From: Sphingobacteriia bacterium | GTDB taxonomy: Bacteria > Bacteroidota > Bacteroidia > Chitinophagales > Chitinophagaceae | Assembly (NCBI GenBank): GCA_015999745.1 | Contig: JAECQP010000026.1 | Span: forward strand, 1-47,607 | Length of the DNA: 47,607 nt | Direction of reading: 5' to 3' | Part shown: piece by piece, positions 18,367-26,576 of the stretch | Position numbering within the stretch: the stretch's first letter is position 1 | Layout: the number at the start of each line of letters is the position of its first letter | The notes under the pieces: generated by a model | Seen by the model: only the letters and a program-made list of their open reading frames with translations | What the model was told of the DNA's origin: nothing | Database searches by the model: none | Position numbers and translations under genes: made by a program

Positions 18367-19644
18367 TTAATGAAACTGCGCTGTTTCAGTACTGTCTTTC
18401 ATGGCAACAGTGGAGGAAAGTCCCTGCTGCACTGTATTCTGTACATAGTCGAAATAGCCCGTACCAACAAAGGACTGGTGCTTCACCGCTTTGAAGCCGT
18501 GTTCCTGTAAAGCAAATTCACGCTGCTGCAACTGCGAAAAACCCGCCATTCCTTTTTCCCGGTAAGCTTTCGACAATTCAAACATAGAGGTGTTGAGTGC
18601 GTGGAACCCTGCCAGCGTGATGAACTGAAATTTGTAGCCCAGTGCAGCCAGCTTTTCCCGAAAGCACTCCATTTCGGTTTCGGTGAGGTGTTTGCTCCAG
18701 TTAAAAGATGGTGAGCAGTTGTATGCCAGCAGTTTGCCGGGGAAAACCTCATGAATCGCTTCTGCAAACTGGCGGGCAATTTCCAGGTCGGGGTGAGAGG
18801 TTTCCATCCAGATCATATCGGCGAAAGGCGCGTAAGCCAGGCCGCGTGCAATACATTGCCCCACTCCGTTTCTCACGCCATAAAAACCTTCGCCGGTTCT
18901 TTCTCCGGTAAGGAAGGGCTGATCTCTTTCATCAATATCGGAGGTAATCAGGTTGGCGGCTTCCGCATCCGTTCTGGCAATAATGACAGTAGGAACATTC
19001 ATTACGTCGGCAGCAAGCCTTGCAGCAATCAGTTTGTTTACCGCTTCCTGTGTGGGCACCAATACCTTGCCACCCAGGTGTCCGCATTTTTTGGCCGAAG
19101 ACAACTGGTCTTCGAAGTGAACGCCGGCAGCGCCTGCCTCAATCATGGCTTTCATGAGTTCAAAGGCATTCAGGTTGCCGCCAAATCCGGCTTCTGCATC
19201 TGCAACAATCGGAACCATCCAGTCCTTGCTGTTGTCTCCGTTTACAGAATCAACCTGTTCGCTTCGCAGCAATGCATTGTTGATTCTTTTCACCACTTCA
19301 GGCACAGAATTAACAGGGTACAGCGATTGGTCCGGATACATGGTTCCGGCTACATTTGCATCTGCCGCCACCTGCCAGCCACTCAGATAAATGGCTTCCA
19401 GCCCTGCTGCCACTTCCTGCACGGCCTGGTTGCCTGTTAATGCTCCCAATGCACCAACATAGTCCTGGTTGTTGAGTTTAGACCATAATTTCTCTGCGCC
19501 TTGTTTGGCGAGCGTGTACTCAATCTCCACCTTGCTACTCAACTTTACTACTTCCGCTGCTTGATAAGGACGGAGAATGCCTTTCCACCTGGAGCTGGTT
19601 ATCCAGTCCGATTCCATTTGCCTGGATTTTTTTTCTGTTGACAT
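18367..19644 (-). CDS. aceA: Isocitrate lyase
   Basis: A 425-residue enzyme, close to the length of the E. coli protein, that splits isocitrate into glyoxylate and succinate. The catalytic signature KKCGHLGGK has Cys187. The PEP-mutase-fold metal site [12 protein letters not shown] (145-156), HFEDQL and the later YNCSPSFNW are present. It follows aceB by 19 nt on the same strand, so the two glyoxylate shunt genes form one operon, ended by the hairpin at 18321-18344. A regulator of the ScfR/RamB type lies divergently upstream of aceB and probably controls both. Confidence 0.97.
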   Translation of the reverse strand: MSTEKKSRQMESDWITSSRWKGILRPYQAAEVVKLSSKVEIEYTLAKQGAEKLWSKLNNQDYVGALGALTGNQAVQEVAAGLEAIYLSGWQVAADANVAGTMYPDQSLYPVNSVPEVVKRINNALLRSEQVDSVNGDNSKDWMVPIVADAEAGFGGNLNAFELMKAMIEAGAAGVHFEDQLSSAKKCGHLGGKVLVPTQEAVNKLIAARLAADVMNVPTVIIARTDAEAANLITSDIDERDQPFLTGERTGEGFYGVRNGVGQCIARGLAYAPFADMIWMETSHPDLEIARQFAEAIHEVFPGKLLAYNCSPSFNWSKHLTETEMECFREKLAALGYKFQFITLAGFHALNTSMFELSKAYREKGMAGFSQLQQREFALQEHGFKAVKHQSFVGTGYFDYVQNTVQQGLSSTVAMKDSTETAQFH

Positions 19645-19663
19645 GGTGATTGTTTTTAAATGA

Positions 19664-21298
19664 TTATTGAGATTCGTTACTGAGAATGCATTCGTAGGCA
19701 GGCAGGGTCAGAAAATCTTCCCATTGGTGCTGCATCACCAGCCGGTCAAAGAGCTGAATAGCCTGAATGAATTTTCCGCTTTCAAATATTTTATCGCCGG
19801 TGATCTTTTTGATTTTGACGATTTCCTCATCCCTGAAAATTTCATACAGGCGGGTGTCGATTCTTCTTCCGTCGTTCAATATGGCGCCGCTGTTCACCCA
19901 TTGCCATACCTGTGTTCTGCAGATCTCTGCCGTTGCGGCATCTTCCATGAGATGGTACAAGGCGGCGGCGCCTTGTCCGCGAAGCCAGCTTTCGAGGTAG
20001 AGGATTCCCACATTAATATTGTGCCTGAATCCTTCCTCTGTAATGGTTCCTTCGGGCAGTTGCAACAGGTCCTTATCGGTGCAGTTAAAATCTGTTCTTT
20101 TATTGCTGATCTGGTTGGGTGATTTCATGTGTTCATCAAAAATATCCTTAGCTAATGCTACCAGGCCGGGATGCGCCACCCAGGTACCGTCATGGCCGTC
20201 TTTTACTTCCCGCAGTTTATCTGCTTTCACTTTTTCCATGGCGGCGGCATTGGCGGTTTCATTTCCCCTGATCGGGATTTGTGCCGCCATACCACCAATG
20301 GCATGCGCTCCACGCTGGTGACAGGTTTTAATCACCAGTTGTGTATAGGCGCGCATGAAAGGAACGGTCATGGTAACCTGCGAGCGGTCCGGGAAAACAT
20401 GTCCGGGGATATTCCTGAACTTTTTGATGAAGGAAAATATATAATCCCATCTGCCGCAGTTTAAGCCTGCGGAGTGGTCTCTCAGTTCCCAGAGAATTTC
20501 ATGCAGTTGAAAGCTGGCCAGGATGGTTTCCACCAACACCGTGGCTTTGATGGTTCCCACCGGAATGCCGCAGTACTGTTGTGCAAACAGGAATACATTG
20601 TTCCAGAGCCTTGCTTCTTTATAGCTTTCCAGTTTTGGCAGGTAAAAGAACGGACCGGTGCCGTTGGCAATTAATTTTTTGGCATTGTGAAAAAAGTAGA
20701 GCCCGAAGTCCAGCAGGCTGGCGCTGATGGGTTCTCCGTCAATTTCAATATGCCGGTCGGCCATATGCCATCCGCGCGGGCGAACAAACAGTACAGCAGT
20801 TTTATTGTTCAGGGTGTATTTTTTATCGAATTCAGTTTGTTGGTAACTGATGGTTTTATTCACTGCATCCATCAGGTTAATCTGGCCGCCGATAATATTG
20901 TCCCAACCGGGCGAATTGCTGTCTTCCAGATCGGCCATGAATACATTGGCGCCGGAATTGAGGGCATTGATGATCATTTTTCTGTCTACCGGACCGGTGA
21001 TTTCGACCCTCCTGTCTTTAAGCACATCCGGTATTGGTGCAATCAGCCAGCTCCCGTTTCGGATGGGGGCGGTTTCCGGAATAAAAACAGGTTGCCAGCC
21101 ACGGTCCAGTTGTTGCTGGACCAGTTCTCTTTCCAGGAGCAGGGCCTTTCTTTTTTCGTTGTAGTGCCGTTGCAGGGCAATCAGGAAGTTGATGGCCCCC
21201 GGGGTCAGGATTCTTTCATATTCCTCGTTAAATGCAGCGTTGATGCGCATTCCGGATGGTACCCAATAGTCTTTTCTGATGATTTTATCCGTTACCAT
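19664..21298 (-). CDS. aceB: Malate synthase A
   Basis: A 544-residue enzyme of normal malate synthase A length that condenses glyoxylate with acetyl-CoA to malate. Family segments are [18 protein letters not shown] near residue 30, [14 protein letters not shown] (about 121-134), RPRGWHM with the catalytic arginine, [16 protein letters not shown] around 280, and [20 protein letters not shown]. Together with AceA it lets the cell grow on acetate or fatty acids. The gene diverges from the regulator at 21401, with 102 bp between the start codons. Confidence 0.97.
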   Translation of the reverse strand: MVTDKIIRKDYWVPSGMRINAAFNEEYERILTPGAINFLIALQRHYNEKRKALLLERELVQQQLDRGWQPVFIPETAPIRNGSWLIAPIPDVLKDRRVEITGPVDRKMIINALNSGANVFMADLEDSNSPGWDNIIGGQINLMDAVNKTISYQQTEFDKKYTLNNKTAVLFVRPRGWHMADRHIEIDGEPISASLLDFGLYFFHNAKKLIANGTGPFFYLPKLESYKEARLWNNVFLFAQQYCGIPVGTIKATVLVETILASFQLHEILWELRDHSAGLNCGRWDYIFSFIKKFRNIPGHVFPDRSQVTMTVPFMRAYTQLVIKTCHQRGAHAIGGMAAQIPIRGNETANAAAMEKVKADKLREVKDGHDGTWVAHPGLVALAKDIFDEHMKSPNQISNKRTDFNCTDKDLLQLPEGTITEEGFRHNINVGILYLESWLRGQGAAALYHLMEDAATAEICRTQVWQWVNSGAILNDGRRIDTRLYEIFRDEEIVKIKKITGDKIFESGKFIQAIQLFDRLVMQHQWEDFLTLPAYECILSNESQ

Positions 21299-21307
21299 AA
21301 CTGTTTA

Positions 21308-21353
21308 TTTTACGCTAACTTAGGTAAAATTCTTTAAAAGCGAAATATTCGCT
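21308..21353. promoter_or_regulatory. Candidate operators between aceB and the ScfR-type regulator
   Basis: Two inverted repeats lie in the 102-bp divergent gap: TTTTAC-N10-GTAAAA (21308-21329) and AGCGAA-ATA-TTCGCT (21339-21353). ScfR/RamB regulators are known to bind TTTGC/GCAAA-type sites; GCGAA/TTCGC is a near variant, and an AATTTGC occurs at 21390-21396. Which repeat is the operator cannot be decided from one sequence. Confidence 0.45.
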
Positions 21354-21400
21354 AAATATTTATTTTTCTGATTCCGCCCCTCATTTACTAATTTGCCACT

Positions 21401-22885
21401 ATGATGTCAGACAGTGAGAGCATCCGGCTCATTTTTGGATTGAAAATGAAGGCACTCCGCCAGGAGAAGAAGCTGTCTTACCAGCAACTGGCCGAAAAAA
21501 CCGGCATGTCCCTGTCTTATGTACATGATATCGAAACCGGCAAAAAGTTTCCCAAAGCCGACAAGATCCTGGCTTTGGCCAAAGTGTTTGGGGTGGATTA
21601 TGACTACCTGGTATCGCTGAGGGCCAGTAAAAAGCTGCAGCCGATCATTGATCTGATCAATTCCGATTTTGTGAATGCCGTTCCCTGGGAACATTTTGGG
21701 CTTACACCCGCATCATTGCTGGATCTGTTTTCCAACACGCCGGATAAAGTGACTGCCTTCATCAGCACCCTGTTGAAAATTTCCCGGAGCTACCAGCTCA
21801 CCAAGGAAAGCTTTTACAATGCAGCTCTTCGTTCTTACCAGGACCTGCAGGATAATTATTTTGAAGAGATTGAAGATGCAGTCCGGAGTTTCAGGAAAGA
21901 GTTCAAATGGAAAGATGTTCTGCCGGTAGAGATTGCTGCCATGGAAGCTGCATTGCAAAAAATGCAGGTGCAGGTGAACCGCAAACAAATGGGAAGCATG
22001 GAAGCGCTGCAGCCGATCCGTTCTTTTTATGCGGCTACCCATAAAACCCTGTTCATCAATAAAGGATTCAGCAGTGCACAGGAAAAGTTTCTGCTGGCCC
22101 GCGAAATTGCCTTCCAGTTTTTAAACATAACGGAACGGCCTTACGAAACCAAACTGCAGCATTCCAATTCTTTTGAGATCCTGTTGAATAATTTCAAGGC
22201 TTCTTATTTTGCAGTAGCCCTGTTAATGCCCGAAGAAAAAGTGGTGGAAGACATCAAGCGCATTGTTATGCAGCAGAAATGGAATGATAAAGCATGGATT
22301 GATTTCTGGAACCGGTACGATGTAACCCCGGAAATGCTCATGCAACGGCTCTCCAATATCCTTCCCAGGCATTTTGGCATCGACAGCCTGTTCTTCCTGC
22401 GGTTATCGGGTAATGCCGCCAGCAATGAGTATGAAATTACCAAGGAGTTACACCTGTCCCAGGTGCACAACCCTTATGCCAATGCAACGCATGAACATTA
22501 TTGCCGCAGATGGGTGGCCATCAACTCCATACAACATGTGGCCGGCCAGGTAGCCAAAAAGAAATACAGGCAACCCTTTGTAGAGGCCCAGATTTCTCAA
22601 TACTGGCAAACCCATAACCGGTATCTCTGTATTGCATTCTCCAAGCCCCTTTCGAAGGGTAGTGATGAAGTGGTCAGTGTTACCATTGGTTTACTGATCA
22701 ACCAGAAACTGTTACAGGCCATGCCATTTATCAATGATCCGGCCATTCCTGTTAAAACCGTGCATACCACCTGTGAACAGTGCGGTATCATGGATTGCAG
22801 GGAACGTGCCGTGGCGCCTGTTGAAATTCTGAAGCAGGCGCAACAGGAAAAAATCAAACAGGCGCTCTGGCAGCTGAATCAATAA
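21401..22885 (+). CDS. ScfR/RamB-type regulator (XRE HTH + degenerate ImmA/IrrE-like + DUF2083)
   Basis: A 494-residue protein. Residues about 10-65 form an XRE helix-turn-helix (MKALRQEKKLSYQQLAEKTG, LSYVHDIETGKKFPKADKI). The middle (about 200-260) looks like the IrrE/ImmA-type domain of short-chain fatty acyl-CoA regulators, where the metalloprotease motif is degenerate (LLAREIAFQFLN, no HExxH). The C-terminus has the cysteine pattern CEQCGIMDCRERAVAP (Cys458, Cys461, Cys466) typical of DUF2083. Relatives include RamB, which controls isocitrate lyase and malate synthase in Corynebacterium. Divergence from aceBA supports the same role here; the acyl-CoA ligand is inferred. Confidence 0.85.
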   Translation: MMSDSESIRLIFGLKMKALRQEKKLSYQQLAEKTGMSLSYVHDIETGKKFPKADKILALAKVFGVDYDYLVSLRASKKLQPIIDLINSDFVNAVPWEHFGLTPASLLDLFSNTPDKVTAFISTLLKISRSYQLTKESFYNAALRSYQDLQDNYFEEIEDAVRSFRKEFKWKDVLPVEIAAMEAALQKMQVQVNRKQMGSMEALQPIRSFYAATHKTLFINKGFSSAQEKFLLAREIAFQFLNITERPYETKLQHSNSFEILLNNFKASYFAVALLMPEEKVVEDIKRIVMQQKWNDKAWIDFWNRYDVTPEMLMQRLSNILPRHFGIDSLFFLRLSGNAASNEYEITKELHLSQVHNPYANATHEHYCRRWVAINSIQHVAGQVAKKKYRQPFVEAQISQYWQTHNRYLCIAFSKPLSKGSDEVVSVTIGLLINQKLLQAMPFINDPAIPVKTVHTTCEQCGIMDCRERAVAPVEILKQAQQEKIKQALWQLNQ

Positions 22886-22933
22886 TAATATTATTACCAT
22901 TCCGGCACCCAATCCGATAAGGGAAGAGCGCAC

Positions 22934-23344
22934 TCAGGAATAAATTCTCAAAGTATTACCCGTTAACGCAGTATTATAGATGGTAAGCCCGTTGGAGGCA
23001 TTCCCGTTCACCCCTGTTCCATTGAGGTTAAAAGTGGCGCCATGTGCAGTACAATACCATTGATTGCTGTTGCTGCGGTAAGTGATTTGTTGTTTTCCTT
23101 CATGGCTGCAGATCACCGTTGCTGCAGCATAGCCGTTAGCCGTTTTGGCAATCACTACGGCATTGGTGATCACATATCCGCCGGTGGTTGCCAGTGCGGC
23201 ATTGGCGGCATCATTCAGGTTGATGGTGAAGTCTACCGGCCCGGAGGGTGTGGTAGCTTCTTTCTTGCAGGAGCCCAGGCAGGTGGCTGTAAGCGCAAAT
23301 GCAGCGCCAAACCCGATTTTGTTCAAAAATTCTTTCCGGTCCAT
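22934..23344 (-). CDS. Rieske [2Fe-2S] lipoprotein
   Basis: A 136-residue exported protein: MDRKEFLNKIGFGAAFALTA followed by a lipobox LGSC with Cys26. The Rieske cluster ligands are complete: Cys79 and His81 in VICSHEG, Cys98 and His101 in WYCTAHGATF. It probably sits in the periplasm, tethered to a membrane, and passes single electrons. No cytochrome b or other bc1 subunit is nearby, so it is not an obvious respiratory complex III part. It is the last gene of the six-gene minus-strand operon with two cytochrome-like lipoproteins. Confidence 0.9.
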   Translation of the reverse strand: MDRKEFLNKIGFGAAFALTATCLGSCKKEATTPSGPVDFTINLNDAANAALATTGGYVITNAVVIAKTANGYAAATVICSHEGKQQITYRSNSNQWYCTAHGATFNLNGTGVNGNASNGLTIYNTALTGNTLRIYS

Positions 23345-23361
23345 TGTGTCGGTTTGATTGA

Positions 23362-24273
23362 TTATGAAGATTTTGCTTTTTTGAGTTGGAAGATCCTGGA
23401 GAGATTGAACCCGAAACGGAGATCCACTTTTTCCCAGGTATTGGTGGTCTCTGTAATAAATGCCCTTTCGTTCATACCTGTTGCATTGGAAAAATGAAGC
23501 TGGAATACGTGCCCGCCGGTTTCAATATCCACTCCCACAGAAAGTGGGTTGTAATTCACTCCTTTCTCCAGGCCATTGATGTTGTAGAAATAATCCCAGG
23601 TAAATGCTATCCGCTGGCTGGCTTTGATTCTGCCGCCAAAGCCCACTGCAAATACATCATTGGGCTGAGTGGCCAGGGGCACCAGGTTGTGATGGACCAT
23701 GGTTGGCGTGAGTTGTAATGTAATTCTGTCGCTGAATTTTCTTCCGATGATGGTTTGCACATAATAGGCCACCCTCGAAGAAAAATAGTTGGTCCTTGTG
23801 GGGTCTGCAAAAGGCAGGGTATTGATGGTGGCGCCTCCAACCAGTGCAATGGTTACCGGAAATGCGTGTGAGCCTGCAGACTGGCGGATGGGCGCATATT
23901 TGATATAACAATCCAGTTCTTTTTTGAAAGTGCTCCGTCCTATACCCACCTGCAGCTTCCGGGTTAATCCGAAGTCGAGGCCAAGGCGCATACTCGCCTG
24001 GTCCAGTCCAAAGAGATTCTTGGTTCCCTGGTTGATCTGTCCGAAACGATGCAGAATTCTGAAATCCATGGTGCCCGGCGCCAGAAATTCCATGGAGTGT
24101 CCGTTGATGATGCGAATGGATTTAAATGCATTGGTAACGATTGTATGGGGTTCTTTGCCATCGTCTACCAGGTCCAGCAGATCTTTTTCCTGCGCCTGTA
24201 CGCCAGGCAACCACGCAGATACGGTAAGGAATGCAACAACGCGTATAATACTATTTTTCATATTTTGGTTCAT
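23362..24273 (-). CDS. DUF5777-type outer-membrane beta-barrel protein
   Basis: A 303-residue protein with a signal peptide (start at MNQNMKNSIIRVVAFLTVSA, cleavage near VQAQ) and a barrel-like mature part. The segment HSMEFLAPGTMDFRILHRFG, the LGLDFGLTRKLQVGIGRS strand pair and FAVGFGGRIKASQRIAFTWDY match the DUF5777 family as I know it. Function is unknown; the family commonly sits beside YceI and cytochrome genes in Bacteroidota. It starts 21 nt after YceI and ends 17 nt before the Rieske gene. It may be the outer-membrane part of the redox module. Confidence 0.8.
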   Translation of the reverse strand: MNQNMKNSIIRVVAFLTVSAWLPGVQAQEKDLLDLVDDGKEPHTIVTNAFKSIRIINGHSMEFLAPGTMDFRILHRFGQINQGTKNLFGLDQASMRLGLDFGLTRKLQVGIGRSTFKKELDCYIKYAPIRQSAGSHAFPVTIALVGGATINTLPFADPTRTNYFSSRVAYYVQTIIGRKFSDRITLQLTPTMVHHNLVPLATQPNDVFAVGFGGRIKASQRIAFTWDYFYNINGLEKGVNYNPLSVGVDIETGGHVFQLHFSNATGMNERAFITETTNTWEKVDLRFGFNLSRIFQLKKAKSS

Positions 24274-24294
24274 TAGTGGATGAGCAGTCTTTGG

Positions 24295-24855
24295 TTATTT
24301 GGTGAGTGGTTCCAGTGTGCAATCCACGGTAATTTTTGCGGTTTTTGCTACTTTGTCTGCCACCAGTTGCGGAATGCCAATCCTGTAATCGGACAGCAAT
24401 GCCGGAAATATTGCCGATACTGCAACCTTTCCATTTTTGATGGTCAGCGTTCCTTCTGTTTCAAGATCTCTTGTTTCGCCGTGCATGGTTAATTTCCCCT
24501 TCACTTTTGCGGGGTAACTGCCATCCTTTGAATAATTAACAGCTGCGTTGTTAACAATGATCCCTTTGTAAATGGTTTTGGGGAATTTATCGCTCTCTGC
24601 ATAGTTTTCATTAAAATGTTCCATCATCAGCGCCCTGTCAAATTCAAATCCTTTCATTAAAACAGAGAATTGAATATCTCCGGTTTTGCTATCCAGCACA
24701 CAAGTGGAATTTTTATTGACCGCATCAATATTTTCCGGAGATTTTGGGGTGGTGGCATCAAAACTGATTTTGCCGGTTTTGGTGAAGAACCTGTTCTGTG
24801 CCTGTGCAGCGTTGAATAATCCGAACAGGGCAATCAGGATAAAAAGCTTTTTCAT
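24295..24855 (-). CDS. YceI-family periplasmic lipocalin-like protein
   Basis: A 186-residue protein with a signal peptide (MKKLFILIALFGLFNAAQAQ). The YceI domain shows GKISFDATTPKSPENIDA, FEFDRALMMEHFNENY, DKFPKTIYKG and LTMHGETRDLETEGTLTI, the conserved strand-turn elements of the family. YceI proteins are small barrels that bind isoprenoid-type amphiphiles such as quinones. In a cluster with cytochrome and Rieske proteins a quinone or lipid ligand is plausible, but this is inference. Confidence 0.92.
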   Translation of the reverse strand: MKKLFILIALFGLFNAAQAQNRFFTKTGKISFDATTPKSPENIDAVNKNSTCVLDSKTGDIQFSVLMKGFEFDRALMMEHFNENYAESDKFPKTIYKGIIVNNAAVNYSKDGSYPAKVKGKLTMHGETRDLETEGTLTIKNGKVAVSAIFPALLSDYRIGIPQLVADKVAKTAKITVDCTLEPLTK

Positions 24856-24897
24856 TGTGTTTGGTTTTAGGTGAGGGGTATTTTGTTGAGTAGTTCT

Positions 24898-25353
24898 TTA
24901 TTGTTTTATAGGAATACAGCGGGTCAGGATCACATCCGATCCGATTCCCAGATCGTCTGCCATGAACCCGGTGCAGAGGCCTTTCATTTTCACCAGACTG
25001 CCTTGTTCAAAAACGCCGGCCTTGCCGTACAGGCTGTCCAGGCTGCATCTTACGGAAGACATGGAAGTGGAATCACCCAGTACCAGGATCCGGTTTCCCT
25101 TTTCATCCTGGTCTGTTTTCTTGAGTGTGCCGCTGATCTCGATTACCTGCGACAGGTATTTGGCGTTGCTTCCGGCCTCATTGCCGGTAAAGGCGTCTAT
25201 GAGTTCAACTGCTGTAACCTGGTAAGCTGCTTTTGCAGATGAGAGGTCTTCTGCTTTTCTGTTGAATTCTTTATATGCATAGAAGGCTCCGGCGCCGGCC
25301 AGGCAGGCGAGCGCCAATAAAAGGAGCAATATGTTTTTTTTCTTCTTGTTCAT
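24898..25353 (-). CDS. Membrane-anchored OB-fold (tRNA_anti-like) protein
   Basis: A 151-residue protein with one N-terminal membrane helix (about residues 7-25) and a periplasmic OB-fold. The run AYQVTAVELIDAFTGNEAGS, YLSQVIEISGTLKK, SSVRCSLDS and LVKMKGLCTGF resembles the tRNA_anti-like family, which despite its name has no shown link to tRNA. Two cysteines (in VRCS and GLCT) could pair. It lies 11 nt after the mono-haem gene and 42 nt before YceI. Confidence 0.72.
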   Translation of the reverse strand: MNKKKKNILLLLLALACLAGAGAFYAYKEFNRKAEDLSSAKAAYQVTAVELIDAFTGNEAGSNAKYLSQVIEISGTLKKTDQDEKGNRILVLGDSTSMSSVRCSLDSLYGKAGVFEQGSLVKMKGLCTGFMADDLGIGSDVILTRCIPIKQ

Positions 25354-25364
25354 GCTGTACTGAT

Positions 25365-25745
25365 TTAATTGTTAGGGCTGCCCGCGTCGACCCATTTTTT
25401 GATGGTGGCAATTTCACAGGCGGTCATTTTTGCTGCGTCTTTCGGCATGGGAGAGTAGCCGCCCGCATGACTGATGCTGCCGTACAGCGAACCATTTACT
25501 GCGATGGCTTTATCTGTTGCATAGGTACTCATGGCAACATTTCCGGAAGGAAAAGAAATGCTGTGACAACTGTAGCATTTCTGTTGCAGAATCGGAACCA
25601 CTTTGGCCGAATAAGAAACAGTGCCAACGGTATCGCAATTCGTCAGTGCGCCGGTAGGGTAGAGTAACTCCTCTTTATCGTAATAACACGAGCTGAACAG
25701 GATGATGCCGGCAAACAGCATCACCAGGGGAAGTATATTTTTCAT
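25365..25745 (-). CDS. Cytochrome c-like lipoprotein, one haem motif
   Basis: A 126-residue lipoprotein with lipobox FSSC (Cys20). One canonical haem site, KCYSCH (Cys57, Cys60, His61), sits after VVPILQQ. The distal part GGYSPMPKDAAKMTACEI offers a methionine as sixth ligand. It closely resembles the second half of the di-haem protein upstream (shared ISxAxGYSPMPK and KKWVDAG/RKWIEAG endings), so the two probably arose by duplication. Likely role: periplasmic electron carrier. Needs the cytochrome c maturation system, not in this window. Confidence 0.85.
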   Translation of the reverse strand: MKNILPLVMLFAGIILFSSCYYDKEELLYPTGALTNCDTVGTVSYSAKVVPILQQKCYSCHSISFPSGNVAMSTYATDKAIAVNGSLYGSISHAGGYSPMPKDAAKMTACEIATIKKWVDAGSPNN

Positions 25746-25755
25746 TTTTTCTTTT

Positions 25756-26481
25756 TTAATTGTTTAACGCGCCTGCCTCAATCCATTTTCTGATCTGGGT
25801 GATCTGGCAATCCTGCATTTTGGATCCTTTCGGCATCGGTGAATACCCGGTGGCATAACTGATGGAGCCCAGCAGTCTTCCGTTAGCAGCATAGGTTTTA
25901 ACCTGCGCATAGGTAGAGAGATCAATCCCTCCTCCGGCACTGGCTGCATTATGGCAACCGGTACAATAGGTTTGCATCAGGGGTTGAACAGCCGCAGCAT
26001 ACGTGATTTTGGTAGTATCGCAACCACCGTTGCAGGCATTGTTTCTGGCGCCCTGGTTGATCCATTTCTGCACCTTGGCAATCTGGTCTGCCGTGAAAGC
26101 AGGTAAGGGCGGAAGCGGCATCCGTTCATCTCCTGATTTAACCAACACCTTGTACAGCTTGCTGTTGGCCGCATTGCCGGCGCTTACATAGGATTTGATT
26201 TTGTCGTAGCTGGAAAGATCCACTCCTTCGGCATGCGAAACCGCATCATGACAGCCCGAGGTATTACAACCCGAGTTAATCAACGGGAACAGGTCGTTCT
26301 GAAAGTACACGGTATCCGAGCTGCAGGTGGAACTTCCGGTGTTTACTGTGCCGGGCGTGGTAGGGGAAGGCGATGGGGTGATCACCACATTGGGTGTTGC
26401 CGGAATTTCGTGCTTACAGGAAACCATCAGGAAGGGCACGGCAGCACAACCGAGCACAATGGTGGACAGGACTTTTTTCAT
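25756..26481 (-). CDS. Cytochrome c-like lipoprotein with two haem motifs (CX4CH and CXXCH)
   Basis: A 241-residue lipoprotein: signal, lipobox MVSC (Cys22), a Pro/Thr/Ser linker to about residue 50, then two repeats of a cytochrome-like domain. Repeat 1 has the non-standard site GCNTSGCH (Cys72, Cys77, His78), repeat 2 the usual YCTGCH (Cys173, Cys176, His177). Each repeat continues with a GxDLSxY segment, a methionine-proline loop (ERMPLPPL; YSPMPKGSKM) and a final helix (KWINQGA, KWIEAGA). Between them lie two more cysteines (Cys150, Cys154). It is the first gene of the six-gene operon. Confidence 0.87.
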   Translation of the reverse strand: MKKVLSTIVLGCAAVPFLMVSCKHEIPATPNVVITPSPSPTTPGTVNTGSSTCSSDTVYFQNDLFPLINSGCNTSGCHDAVSHAEGVDLSSYDKIKSYVSAGNAANSKLYKVLVKSGDERMPLPPLPAFTADQIAKVQKWINQGARNNACNGGCDTTKITYAAAVQPLMQTYCTGCHNAASAGGGIDLSTYAQVKTYAANGRLLGSISYATGYSPMPKGSKMQDCQITQIRKWIEAGALNN

Positions 26482-26576
26482 TTTTGTGTGTTGTAGAGTA
26501 ATAAGAGCGTATAAGTCTATCCATTGGCAGTGATATCGAAAAAATCATGCCATGGAAAATAATCACGATTAATTTT

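Noticed and set aside
18751..19440. A 229-codon plus-strand frame opposite aceA, and similar frames opposite aceB (20687-21337) and the outer-membrane receptor (45149-45841, minus)
   Set aside because: Each mirrors a well-supported gene and has no signal, domain or ribosome-binding context of its own.
22876..22900. AATAATATTATT palindrome after the ScfR-type regulator as a terminator
   Set aside because: The stem is only A-T pairs and short; no T-run follows.
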